Source of the DNA: PALSA-610 sp038213435
GTDB lineage: Bacteria; Actinomycetota; Acidimicrobiia; IMCC26256; PALSA-610
DNA: 25,561 nt
Direction of reading: 5' to 3'
Assembly: GCA_038213435.1 (NCBI GenBank)
Contig: JBBQTI010000055.1
Coordinates: forward strand, 1 to 25,561
In this document: positions 7,485-16,873 of the stretch, one piece after another
How the letters are laid out: every line of letters begins with the position of its first letter
Numbering within the stretch: position 1 is the first letter of the stretch
Translations under genes and position numbers: made by a program
The notes under the pieces: model-generated
What the model was told of the DNA's origin: nothing
Databases searched by the model: none
What the model saw: the letters and a program-made list of their open reading frames with translations, nothing else

Positions 7485-8138
7485 CTAACCCGTCCGGCGC
7501 GGCTCGTCGTGCCAGATCCACCACTGGTACGGCGGGGTCTGGGGATAGCCCGCCGGCGAGTCCTCCCACTCCTCTTGGCGCCCGAGCGCAGTCAGGTCGA
7601 GGTAGCTCCAGGTGCCGCCCAGCTCTCGTCGCCCCGGTTGTCGGTGAAGTAGGTGCGGAACACGCGGTCGCCTTCGCGGATGAACGCGTTCGTGCCGTGC
7701 CACTCGTCCACGCCGAAGTCGGCGTCGAAGCCGTCCGTCATCGTGTACCACGACATCTCCCAGCCCATCCGCGCCTTGACGCGCTCGATGTCCGTCTGCG
7801 GCGCGCGCGAGACGAACGCGAGCGTGGTGTCGCGGGCGTGAAGATGGGCAACGTGGGCGACCTGGTCGGCCAGCATGGAGCAGCCGATGCAGGCATGCTC
7901 GGGCCAGCCCGACACGCCGGGCTCGAAGAAGGCGCGGTAGACGATCAGCTGACGGCGGCCGTCGAACAGGTCGAGCAGGCTCCGCCTTCCCTCGGGCCCG
8001 TCGAACGCGTACTCCTTCTCCGCGGCAAGCCACGGCATCCGCCGACGCTCAGCGGGCCAGCGCGTCACGGGCGCGGGTCAACTCCTTCTCCTTCACGAGC
8101 AGTTGCCGGCGCGCAGCTTCCCACTCCTCGGGCGACAC
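7485..8138 (-). pseudogene. DUF899 thioredoxin-like protein, two frameshifts
   Basis: GTG 8138 starts SPEEWEAARRQLLVKEKELT. An extra G in the run 8054-8056 breaks the frame. The body continues as RRMPWLAAEKEYAFDGPEG, SLLDLFDGRRQLIVYRAFF and the family CxxC region ACIGCSM, then NAFIREGDRVFRTYFT. A missing base at 7622-7625 shifts it again to LGGTWSYLDLTALGRQEEW and a family-typical end, QTPPYQWWIWHDE. DUF899 proteins have a thioredoxin-like fold and are often annotated as putative dithiol-disulfide isomerases. With both indels repaired the gene is full length (about 218 residues), so sequencing error is a real alternative to decay. It abuts a fragment of a second DUF899 gene. Confidence 0.75.
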
Positions 8139-8295
8139 TGTCGAAGACGTAATCCTTGTCGATGCGCACCCACGGCAGCTCCCGCCGTTGACGGGCGAGG
8201 TCGTCGTTCAGGCGGGTCAGCTCCTTCCCGGTCTCGAGCAGCTCGAGCCGCGCTTCGAGCCACTCGTCACGGGTTCCGGTGCGGTGATTCGTCAT
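8139..8295 (-). pseudogene. N-terminal remnant of a second DUF899 gene
   Basis: ATG 8295 opens 52 residues that repeat the start of DUF899 proteins: DEWLEARLELLETGKELTRL, then RRELPWVRIDKDYVFDS. Immediately after this point the start of the neighbouring DUF899 copy (SPEEWEAARR) begins in another frame. The two N-termini are clearly paralogous but diverged. The simplest reading is two tandem DUF899 genes in which a deletion removed the body of the upstream one. Confidence 0.65.
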
Positions 8296-8355
8296 CGATC
8301 AATCCTCCTGTCAATCCAGGTACCGAGCTCACGCGGGGCGTCCGACCATCCCACG

Positions 8356-11300
8356 TCATGCTGGACAAAGTGCAAAGGGATGACGTGCGGGAAGGTGCTC
8401 GTGCCACTCGGCGGTGCTGAGGTCGCGGCCGGCGACCGAGCACGCCGCGTGCAGCCAATCGTCGGGCGCGAGGTCCCAAAGCTCGGCGGCGCCGTCGGCG
8501 CCGACCGTCGCGAGATGTCTCCCGTCGGGCGCGAAGGCGGGACGGCTACGTGCGAAATGCTCGATGGAAACGGTTCGCGTCGTGTACGGCACGTGTCCGC
8601 CGACGAGGATCGCGCCGATCGAACGGCCGGCCGGTATCTCCCAGAGCCTCGTCGTGGAAAGACCGAGTGTGGTCGTCGCAAGCATCCGGCCGTCGGGGCT
8701 GTACCCGACGCCCGCGACCGTGCCTATCTGTCCCTCGAGGGCGGGAGGAATCTCACGGCCGGTACGCGCGTCCCATTGCCGGGTGACGCCGCTCGCGGTG
8801 CCCCCTATCACCCGCTTGCCGTCGGGACTGAACGTGACATCCGCGATCAGCGCATCGACGCTCTCGATGACGGGCGCGGCAGGGCGGCGCGTACGCGCGT
8901 CGTACACGTGCAGGAAGTTGTCGGCAGTTGCAACCGCGAGCAACCGACCGTCAGGACTCCACGCGAGCGAGATAGGTTGACCGTTGTCGTACGAGATCGG
9001 CTTGCCGACATCGTGGTGAGTGGCAGGGTCGACGAATCGAACGAGACCGACGCCGCGTCCGAACGCCGACTGGAGGTCCCCTCGACTGCGATCGACGGCG
9101 ATGGCCAACTCCTTGCCGTCCGGACCGAATGCAAGCGAGTGGACCCAGGCTGCGCCGACGTCGACGCTCGCGGCCGGCGCACTCGTGTCGCGGCGCCAGA
9201 TGCGGACCGCAGATCCGGTGCCTCCCCCGGCGATGAACTTTCCGGCGGGGTCGGAGGCAACCGTGAGCGTCTCGCCGCCGAGTCGGTAGGTCCGCAGGAC
9301 CCGGCCGGTCGACCCGTCGCGTTCCGCGACGGTGCCGTCGGCGGCGCCAGTCAAGAGTCGACCGTCCGCGGTGTACGCGGCTTCGGCGATGACGCCGCGC
9401 TGGCCGGCGAGCGGAACCGCGATCGCGCGCCGGCCGTCGAGCGACCACAGCGCGCCGGTACGGTCGAGCCCCGCAGTCGCGAGCACCGAACCATCGGGAC
9501 TGAAACTGACATCGTTCACCGCAGCGGCGTTCGCAGCGAGCGGCTCGCCCAACGATGTTGCCGTCGCGCGGTCGAACAGTTGGGTTCGGCCGTCGCCGCG
9601 CCCCACGGCGACCACCTCTGTGCCGGGTGAGAACTCGATGCTGCTCGCGACGTCGTCCGAGAGCGTGAGCACGGGTGACGCCAAAGCCCGGCGCCCGACG
9701 TCGACGATGATCACGGTACCCGTATCCGTGCCGATCGCGATCAGTGAGCCGTCGCGTGAGAGCGCCAGGGCCGTGACTTCTCGAGCGTCGCGCCCGAGCA
9801 GTTCGACCGGCTGCAAAGCCGCGCCGACCGGCGCGCGTGTCCGAACGTCCCACACCTGCACAGCCCGTCGAACAAGGGCAGCGCGAGCCGGCGCGCGTCG
9901 TCGCTGACGGCGAGCACGCGGTCGTCGGTATAGCTGTCGGAGAGTTTCCATGTGCCACCGCGCGGCTGCCATGTGCCGGTGTCCCAAACGATCACGGTGG
10001 TCGGCGGCGACGCGTCCGAGCGGGTCACGCCGCCCTGCGCGATGAGGGTCTTGCCGTCGCGACTCCACGCCGCGCTGCTCAACGAGCCGGAAGGGCTCGG
10101 AAGCAGACGCGCCAGCCGTTGCGCGTGCACGTCCCAGATCTGCATTCCGCTGCCCTCGGCTTCGCGCGCCGACGAGGAGATGGCGGGGACCGCGAGCCAG
10201 CGACCATCCGGGCTGAAATCGGCACCGAGGTTGACGAAGGCTTGGCCCAACAGCGTCGTGACGCGTCGATGCGTGCGCGTATCCCACAGGATCGTTCCCG
10301 TACCATCGGACGTCGGCGTGGCGAGGGTCGCGCCGTCGGGGCTGAAGGTTGCAGCCTCGAGACCCGATTGCGATCCGTGCAACAGCCCGAGCAGCAGCGG
10401 ATGAGCCGTGAGCGCGGACAGGAGCGTGTTGCGCGTCTCCGTCGTGGGGTCGAGCCGGTCGGCCGCGACCGCGAGCAAAAGTCCGAGATCCGCTTGACGA
10501 TCGATGACACTGCGGGATACCGCGGCGACACGGGCCACGTCGGCTCGGTCACGCGCGTCGGCGGCGCGCCGGCGCTGCACGAACGCGATCGCGCCGGCAA
10601 CAAGGGCGATCACCAGCACGACTGCAACCGCGCCGAGCAGCACGCGCAAGCGGCGGTTCGTACGCATCTGCACACGCAGCACACGATCCTGCTCGGCGAC
10701 ACTCGCGTCGACGAACTCCTCCTCCGTGGTCGAGAGCGCGGGCCCCGACGCGCGCCACTCGGACACGGCCGCGAGACGCTGCCCGCGATACAGCTCCCCG
10801 GCGTCACGGCCGGCGGCCACCCACGCCTGGGCGGCCGCGGTCAGGTGACGATGCAGGCGCAACGCGGCGCGGTCTTCGTCCAGCCACCGCTGCAGTTGCG
10901 GCCATTCGCGGATGAGCGCCTCGTGCGCGAGCTGCACCGACACCTCGTCGACCGTGACGAGTCGCGCGTCGGTCAAGCGGGCGAGGATCGCGGTGACCTC
11001 GCTTTCGTCCGGGCCGGCGAACTCCGCCAGCGCGGCCCGCCGACGCGTGTCGTCCGTTGCTTCGCCGGGCTCGACGACCCGCAACAGCACCTGGCGGGCG
11101 AGAACTTGTTGCCGGGGATCGAGCGCCCCGAGAACACGATCCGCCGTAGTCGCGATTGCCGCTCGCACGCCGCCGGTGCGTCGATACGCATCGAGGGTGA
11201 GCGTGCGACCGTCGCGCGCTGCCCATGTAGCCAGAAGCGAATGGGAGAGGAGTGGAAGCGCGCCCGGTTCGCCGGAGACTTCGCGCACGAGCAGATCGAC

Positions 11301-13118
11301 AAGAGCACCTTCGACCCGTAGCCCGCACGTGTGAGCGGGCTCGATGATGGCTTCACGCAGCTCTTCGTCGCTCATCGGACCGAGGAGCAGCTGCTCCCCC
11401 GCGACGGCGGCCGCGAGGGCGGGGTGGCTCGCGCAGCTTCCGTAGAAGTCGGCGCGCATCCCGATGACAACCGGTCCGTCGTAGGCGAGCACCGCGTCGA
11501 TGAAGGCCGCCCGCTCGTCGTCGTCATGACAGAGCGTGAAGAGCTCTTCGAACTGGTCCACGACGAGAAGCGACGGACCGCACTCGATTTCCGGCGGGTG
11601 CTCGCCCGGCGTGACGATCCTGCTCTCACTGAACGCCGGCAGGAGACCGGCTCGGAGAATCGACGACTTGCCACTGCCCGAGCTTCCGACGAGCGCGACG
11701 AAGCCCGCACCGCGCACGCGATCCATCAGCTCGTGGACCACGTTCGAACGGCCGAAGAAGCGTGTGCTGTCGTCGACATCGAACGCGAGCAACCCTTGGT
11801 AGGGGCATTCAGTAGGCGATGGAGGCGCGTCGACGCCCCGCGCCGCGACCGCGAACACGGGCACGGGCTCTTGCACGCCGCGCAGCCGGTGCGGCCCGAG
11901 CTCGACGAGCGTCGCACCGGTTGGCATGGATTCGGCAACGAGCGCGGCGGTCGTGCCGCTCAGGAAGATCTGGTTGCCGTCGGCGAGACCGCGTACGCGC
12001 GCACCGACGCTCAGGGTCGGGCCGAAGTAATCGCTGCCCCGATGGTCTGCCTCACCGGTGTGCAACGCCATGCGCACCGCGAGGGCGAGATCGCCGGGCC
12101 ACACTTCGGCGCGGAGCCGGCGCTGGCAGTCGATCGCGGCGGTGACGGCATGCTCGGCGGCGCTGAACACCGAAACGGTCGAGTCGCCTTCACCCATCGA
12201 CTGCAGGAATCGCCCGCCGTGCAACTCGACGGTTTCGCCGATGATCTCGTCGTGGCGCACGAGCGCGTGCGCCATCGACGACGGGTCGCGTTCCCACGCT
12301 GGTGTGGAGCCCTCGATATCAGTCAGACAGAACGTGAGCACGCCCGTCGGAAGGGTCGAGCCCCAACCGGCGCGCAGCCGCTCGACGAACTCGCCCGGCG
12401 TCCGCGGTCGGCGCATCGGGTCGGTCGCGAGGCCGGCTCGAATCGAGGTCTCGAGCGCGGCCGCTTGCTCGGGGTCGATCCCCTCCCACGCGCTTCGGAT
12501 ACCCGTAGGCGGCGCGCCGGTCAGCAAGGCGTACGCAGTGGCGGCCAACGCATACACGTCTGAGGCGCGGCTCGCGGGCGCGCCCGTCACGAGCTCGGGC
12601 GCCGCGAAGCCGGCGGTGCCGAGACGACGCTCGGACGAACGGGCCGCGGTTGAGATCCCGAAGTCGACGAGCACGATGTGGCCGCCGCGAGTAAGCACCA
12701 GATTTGCGGGCTTCACGTCGCCGTGAATCACCGGACGATCCTGCGTGTGAAGATGCGTCAGTGCGCCCGCGACCTCGGCCAGCCACGCGACGACGCTCGA
12801 CGGCGCGAGTCCGGGCCGCCCTTTGGAACGAAGGACGCGACCGAGGTCGACACCATCCACCCAGTCCATGACGATGACGTAGTGGTCGTCCTCGAAGAAG
12901 TCGTCGCGTACGAGCGGAAGGTTCGAGTGGGGCGGCAACGCGAGGAGGACGCGCGCCTCGTTGAGCATGAGCTCGCGGTCCGCGTCCGACGCGACGGTTC
13001 GGAGCTTGAGCGCGACGAACCGGCCGTGCTGCCGGTCGAGCGCCTTCACGAGCCTGCCTTCTCCGCCCTCCCCCACTACTTCGAGTGGTTCGTAGCGGTC
13101 GCGTATGAGCTTGGTCAT
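8356..13118 (-). CDS. Ser/Thr kinase - nucleotide cyclase - nSTAND NTPase - WD40 signalling protein (one frameshift)
   Basis: ATG 13118 is preceded by a purine-rich GGGGGTGGG. Domains in order: (1) protein kinase, residues ~9-255, with GEGGEG loop, VALKL lysine, HGDVKPAN catalytic loop, DFG and APE motifs; (2) class III cyclase domain, ~258-425, with metal aspartates in TDIEGST and GEGDST; (3) nSTAND NTPase, ~434-800, with Walker A GSSGSGKSS (~477-485) and Walker B LLVVDQFEELF; (4) one membrane span, ~825-845; (5) 14 WD40-like blades (SPDG...WD pattern) to the end, enough for two seven-bladed propellers. Between 9861 and 9864 one base appears missing, at F-D-G/V-Q-V-W inside blade 4; repaired length is about 1,587 residues. 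The protein is probably an inner-membrane sensor whose NTPase switch gates kinase and cyclase output. The HRD arginine is Gly, and the usual cyclase Asn near the active site is not evident. A divergent FHA-HTH gene faces it across 69 bp. Confidence 0.8.
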
Positions 13119-13187
13119 GACCGCGTTCCCACCCCCGATCCGGCACTTCGAGGATACGAGACGCGTGGCTCGCGTACGCTCGGGGCC

Positions 13188-13802
13188 ATGAGCGCCGCCG
13201 TCGAGGTCTGGGCGATCGCCGGCCGGCGCACGGTCGAGCTCCCCGGCGACCGGGTCACCGTCGGCAAGGGCGCGGAGAATGACGTCGCGCTCGACGATGA
13301 CGAGACCGTCAGCCGCCTCCACGCAGTGTTCGACCAGTTCCCGGCCGGGTGGTGCGTGACCGACCTCGGCTCGTCGAACGGCACGTACGTGAACGGAGAG
13401 CGGATCTTCGCGGCCCGCCGATTGCACCACGGCGACGAAGTGCGCGTCGGTTCGACGAGGCTGCTCTTTCGCGATTCCACCGATGTCGGCCGGACCGTCA
13501 CCAAGGCGCCCGCCCTGAGCCCCGGCATCACTGCCCGCGAGCGCGACGTCCTCGTCGTGCTGTGCCGGCCGCTGCTCGATCGTGACCTCTTCACCGAGCC
13601 CGCCTCGATACGTGAAATCGCGACCGCGCTCGTGGTCTCCGAAGCCGCGGTCAAGCAGCACCTTGGTCGGCTGTACGACAAGTTCGGCGTAGATGCCGCG
13701 GACCACCGCCGGGCACGACTTGCGAACGAAGCGCTGCGACGCGGTGCGGTGACGATCGCCGATCTCCACGAGCCGCCGAACGGACGAGCACCGAACGGCT
13801 GA
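13188..13802 (+). CDS. FHA-domain protein with C-terminal helix-turn-helix
   Basis: A 204-residue protein. FHA domain at about residues 20-95: VTVGKGAENDV, VSRLHAVF and TDLGSSNGTYVNGERI carry the conserved Gly, Ser-Arg, His and Ser-Asn-Gly positions that bind phosphothreonine peptides; the usual GR is GK. The C-terminal half (about 110-170) reads ITARERDVLVVLCRP, IREIATALVVSEAAVKQHL, YDKFGV, a LuxR/sigma-4-like HTH. It thus joins a phospho-Thr reader to a DNA-binding or protein-docking HTH. It is transcribed divergently from the multi-domain kinase gene (69-bp gap), so it is a likely substrate or partner. A strong hairpin terminator follows at 13821-13848. Confidence 0.8.
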   Translation: MSAAVEVWAIAGRRTVELPGDRVTVGKGAENDVALDDDETVSRLHAVFDQFPAGWCVTDLGSSNGTYVNGERIFAARRLHHGDEVRVGSTRLLFRDSTDVGRTVTKAPALSPGITARERDVLVVLCRPLLDRDLFTEPASIREIATALVVSEAAVKQHLGRLYDKFGVDAADHRRARLANEALRRGAVTIADLHEPPNGRAPNG

Positions 13803-13820
13803 CCCGACCGGCGCGTCGCC

Positions 13821-13848
13821 GAGGGCCGGTGCGTGCGCACCGACCCTC
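13821..13848. terminator. Strong hairpin between convergent genes
   Basis: Two 13-base arms (GAGGGCCGGTGCG and CGCACCGACCCTC) pair with one mismatch around a TG centre, then TT. It lies between the FHA gene stop (13802) and the minus-strand secreted-protein stop (13881), so it can serve both. Confidence 0.7.
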
Positions 13849-13880
13849 TTCGTCATCCAGTTCGTGTGGTCGACGGCGCG

Positions 13881-14288
13881 TCAGGGCGAGGGGGTGTATG
13901 AGATCCACACCGTCCCGTCGAGGACGAACGTCCCGCCCGGGGCAGGTCCTTCATCATGGAACGTGCACACCGCGAGGCGCCCGTTGCTCGGCGCCGGCTT
14001 CTCGATGTCGTCCACGAAGAATTCGATCTCACCACCGGTGGGCGTGAACGACGCCTCGATATGCGACCGATACGGCACCGCGACCTGCGTGCTCGTCGTC
14101 ACCAACCCCGGCGTCAATTTGGCATTGCCGTTCAGGGCGATCGTCAGCGTGCCGAGCCCCTGGTCGCATTCGATGGTCCGGATCTCGCCCTTCTTCGCAT
14201 TCGTCGGGTCCGCGGCTGCTGCACCTGCGATGCCGAGAACCATTGCTCCGACGCCAAGCGCGGCGATCATCGCCTTCCATGACTTCAT
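13881..14288 (-). CDS. Small secreted protein of unknown function
   Basis: A 135-residue protein with a classical Sec signal peptide: Lys-containing n-region (MKSWK), hydrophobic core MIAALGVGAMVLGIAGAAAA and probable cleavage after Ala26 (AAA-DPTN). The mature part is beta-rich, with GTLTIALNGNAKLTPG, GGEIEFFVDD and FVLDGTVWISY, and has two cysteines (IEC, AVC) that could form a disulfide. It looks like a small extracytoplasmic beta-sandwich but no family is recognised. A CAGGGGG ribosome-binding sequence lies close before the ATG. A dyad in its upstream region at 14334-14361 could be a regulatory site. Confidence 0.75.
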   Translation of the reverse strand: MKSWKAMIAALGVGAMVLGIAGAAAADPTNAKKGEIRTIECDQGLGTLTIALNGNAKLTPGLVTTSTQVAVPYRSHIEASFTPTGGEIEFFVDDIEKPAPSNGRLAVCTFHDEGPAPGGTFVLDGTVWISYTPSP

Positions 14289-14333
14289 GTCCTACCCCCT
14301 GAATCAAACGATGGTCGTGTTTCGCTGCACCGT

Positions 14334-14361
14334 CTGAGCGTGCGGCATGACGCACGCTCAG
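14334..14361. promoter_or_regulatory. Perfect 11-bp dyad upstream of the secreted-protein gene
   Basis: CTGAGCGTGCG and CGCACGCTCAG flank the 6-base loop GCATGA, about 45 bases upstream of the ATG at 14288. There is no T tract on the minus side, so an operator or leader hairpin is more likely than a terminator. Confidence 0.45.
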
Positions 14362-14409
14362 AACATCCCCGATATGGCGACAGCGTCGTGACAAGAGGGA
14401 AGGGTTCTG

Positions 14410-14456
14410 TTGCCTTCCGGCAAGGGTCGACCGGTCGGTGAGGATCAGGTCGACCC
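14410..14456 (-). terminator. Inverted repeats downstream of the propeller lipoprotein gene
   Basis: Perfect 9-bp arms GGGTCGACC/GGTCGACCC (14424-14432, 14448-14456) are followed on the minus strand by a small hairpin TTGCC-TTCC-GGCAA (14410-14423, plus-strand sequence). They begin 33 bases past the stop of the minus-strand gene ending at 14490. The role as transcription terminator is inferred from position. Confidence 0.4.
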
Positions 14457-14489
14457 CATGGGAACGCCGCTAGGCACTGCCGGGCCTCG

Positions 14490-15827
14490 TTATGGAAGCG
14501 TGTACGCGTGCACCTTCGTGCCGTCGCCGGCGTAGACCACGCCGTTCGTGATGGCCGGGGAGTAGCTGCTCGATCCCGTCCCGGTCCATAGCGGTGTGCA
14601 GGTCTTCGGTGAGCCGGAACACTTGCGGACGCCCGTGGCGTCGAATGCGTAGAGCGTCTGGTTGCCGGTCACGTACACGACGTCGTTCGCGATCGAAGCC
14701 GAGGAGCTCGACGCGAAGCTCAAGCTCGCCGACCACAGTGGCGTACACGCCTTTGGGGTGCCGGAGCAACCGGAGATCCCAGCCGCGTCGAACGTGAAGA
14801 GGGATCCGGCGAAGTAGCTGCCGTAAACGATGCCCCGGGCGACGGCGGGACCATTGAATTCGGCGTTGAGGGCGGGCGTGTCCCATAGCGGCGAACAGGT
14901 CGCGGGCGTTCCCGAACAGTTCGTGACGCCTGCGGCATCGAATGCCGTGATCGAGGTGTCGCCGACGTACACGACGCCGTTGGCGATCGCAGGCGCCGAG
15001 CGGACGGGACCCGAGCCGAGGGGCCGGTTGCCTCGCCACAGCGGCGTGCATGTCCTAGGTGCGCCGGAGCAGTTCGTGACGCCGGCCGCATCGAATGCGT
15101 ACAGCGACGTGGTGTCGCCGAGCGTGCCGACATAGAGGACGCCGTTCGCGGCCGCCGGCGGCGCGTGAATGGAATCGCCGGGCGTCGCGGTCCATACCGG
15201 CGCGCAGGTCTTCGGTGTGCCTGCGCAATTCTTCACGCCCGCTGCGTCGACCGCGTACACGGTTCCCTGCGTTGAAGCCGCGTAGATCGTCCCGTTCCAG
15301 ACGAGGGGGGACGCCTCGTAAATCGAGGTCGCGTCGCCGGTCCATAGCGGCGTGCACGTCTTGGGTGTACCGGAACAGTTCGTGACGCCGGCCGCGTCGA
15401 AGGCCAGTAAGCCGACCTCCGTGCTGACATATGCAACGCCATTCACAACTGCCGGTGCTGCGGCGGCGGAGCCGGTGAACGTCGCGGTCCACAGCGGCGC
15501 ACAAATGCTCGGAGTTCCCGAGCAGTTGGTCTCGCCCGACGCGTCGAAGGTGCGCACGTACCCCGGCACATGCTCGAGCGAATCGCCCGAATCGACAGCG
15601 AACAGTCTGCCGCCGGTGACGACAGTGGCACCGGTGCCCGCCGTCGTCGTCCAGGCCTCGCGTAGGCGGTGAACGTTGGCCGCGGTGATCGCCGACTCAG
15701 TCGGGTTATAACCCGTGCGTTCCGGCCCGAAGTCGAGCATCGACCAGCCGGCGCATCCGCTCACCAGCAACACCGACACGATGAGCAACGCCGGCCAACA
15801 CCGCGACCCGAACTGTTCTCTGGTCAT
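14490..15827 (-). CDS. PQQ-type beta-propeller lipoprotein with paired-cysteine blades
   Basis: A 445-residue protein from ATG 15827. The signal peptide ends in a lipobox LLVSGC (Cys25), so it is predicted to be lipid-anchored outside the cell membrane. The mature part has a WSMLDFGPERTGYN opening typical of PQQ/quinoprotein-like propellers, then seven repeats with NGVVYVG and AFDAAG strands. Every repeat carries C-x-G-x-P-x-x-C (for example NCSGTPKTCTPLW), giving seven regular Cys pairs, probably disulfides that staple each blade. No PQQ-cofactor or dehydrogenase motif is seen, so a scaffold or binding role is more likely than catalysis. It is a single gene with possible terminator repeats downstream. 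Confidence 0.8.
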   Translation of the reverse strand: MTREQFGSRCWPALLIVSVLLVSGCAGWSMLDFGPERTGYNPTESAITAANVHRLREAWTTTAGTGATVVTGGRLFAVDSGDSLEHVPGYVRTFDASGETNCSGTPSICAPLWTATFTGSAAAAPAVVNGVAYVSTEVGLLAFDAAGVTNCSGTPKTCTPLWTGDATSIYEASPLVWNGTIYAASTQGTVYAVDAAGVKNCAGTPKTCAPVWTATPGDSIHAPPAAANGVLYVGTLGDTTSLYAFDAAGVTNCSGAPRTCTPLWRGNRPLGSGPVRSAPAIANGVVYVGDTSITAFDAAGVTNCSGTPATCSPLWDTPALNAEFNGPAVARGIVYGSYFAGSLFTFDAAGISGCSGTPKACTPLWSASLSFASSSSASIANDVVYVTGNQTLYAFDATGVRKCSGSPKTCTPLWTGTGSSSYSPAITNGVVYAGDGTKVHAYTLP

Positions 15828-16054
15828 ACGCGCGGCCCCGTGCCAGGCGGCATCCGCCGGCAGTCTGCGCCCATTTCCCCGAGCTGTAAAGCCCAAGACG
15901 CCAACGTAATCGGAGCCACGCTCACCGCCTTGCTCGATGAACGGCGCACCCTGCTGCGCCTGTATTACGCCGACCAGATCGCCGACGTGAACCCCACGGC
16001 TCCGCAGGATTGCCACGCCGCGACTGCGAGTGGCTTCGTCGCTGTGCCGAGAAC

Positions 16055-16873
16055 TCAGACCTTCCGACGGTACATCCGCACTGCGAGCGGCGCGGCGACC
16101 ACGATGATGGCGAGGCTCCACGCGATCGCGGCGAACACTTTGCTCGTCGACGCGAACTGCCCGCCGTAGGTGACGGCCCGTACCGCGTCGATCACGATCG
16201 ACACCGGCTGGTGGTTCGCGAACCACTCGAGCGGCGCGGGCATCGAGCCCGCCGACACGAACGCCGTCGACGCGAACACGAGGGGCGCGAGGATCGGGAA
16301 CGATGCCGCCTGCGCGGCTTCGGCGTTGGCCGCCGACAATCCGACGAGGGCGAAGACCCACGAAAGGGAATGCGCGAACAGCAACATCAGAGCAATACCG
16401 GCGAGCAGGCCGAACACGCTCGTGTGAATGCGCCACCCGACGATGAAGCCGACCCCGACCATCAGAGCTACGACGAACACGTTGCGGACGAGGTCGGCGA
16501 GCGTCCGTCCGGCGAGCACTGCCGAGCGGGCCATCGGAAGCGATTGAAATCGCTCGATGAGCCCCTTGTGCAGGTCCTCGGCCAATCCGACGCCGGTCTG
16601 GATGGATCCGAACACGACAGTCTGTGCGAACACGCCGGGCATCAGATAGTCGACGTAGTGGGTAACGCCCGGGATCCGGATCGCGCCGCCGAAGACGTAC
16701 CGGAACATCAGCACGAAGATGATCGGCTGGATCGTCGAGAACACCAGAACCTGCGGCGTGCGCTTCATCGCGACCAGGTTGCGCCACGTGACCGTCAGCG
16801 CGTCCTGCACCGCCCAACTGAACGCACCGTGCTTCGGGCGCTCGATCGTGGCCGGAATGGCGATTGCGGTCAT
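16055..16873 (-). CDS. ABC-2 type transporter permease (DrrB-like)
   Basis: A 272-residue membrane protein with six predicted transmembrane helices, for example VLVFSTIQPIIFVLMF, VFVVALMVGVGFIVGW, IALMLLFAHSLSWVFALV and a C-terminal VFAAIAWSLAIIVVAAPLAV. TWRNLVAMKRTPQVL near the N-terminus and the GLIERFQSLPMARSAVLAGR cytoplasmic loop are hallmarks of DrrB/ABC-2 permeases that export hydrophobic drugs or lipids. The start overlaps the stop of the ATPase gene by four bases (ATGA, 16870-16873), indicating translational coupling and a DrrA2B2 complex. The C-terminus ends in a basic MYRRKV. Confidence 0.9.
   Translation of the reverse strand: MTAIAIPATIERPKHGAFSWAVQDALTVTWRNLVAMKRTPQVLVFSTIQPIIFVLMFRYVFGGAIRIPGVTHYVDYLMPGVFAQTVVFGSIQTGVGLAEDLHKGLIERFQSLPMARSAVLAGRTLADLVRNVFVVALMVGVGFIVGWRIHTSVFGLLAGIALMLLFAHSLSWVFALVGLSAANAEAAQAASFPILAPLVFASTAFVSAGSMPAPLEWFANHQPVSIVIDAVRAVTYGGQFASTSKVFAAIAWSLAIIVVAAPLAVRMYRRKV

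Noticed and set aside
8188..9630. 480-residue plus-strand open frame across the WD40 region
   Set aside because: It is antisense to clear WD40 repeats, is Arg/Asp-rich and lacks motifs.
9837..12563. Large plus-strand frames (for example 9837-11321 and 11331-12563)
   Set aside because: They mirror the STAND and cyclase coding sequence on the minus strand; composition is typical of antisense frames in GC-rich DNA.
15876..16000. Plus-strand LTALLDERRTLLRLYYAD, which recalls a serine-recombinase C-terminal helix
   Set aside because: It is only about 25 residues, with no catalytic domain or other mobile-element trace nearby; resemblance is too weak to call.
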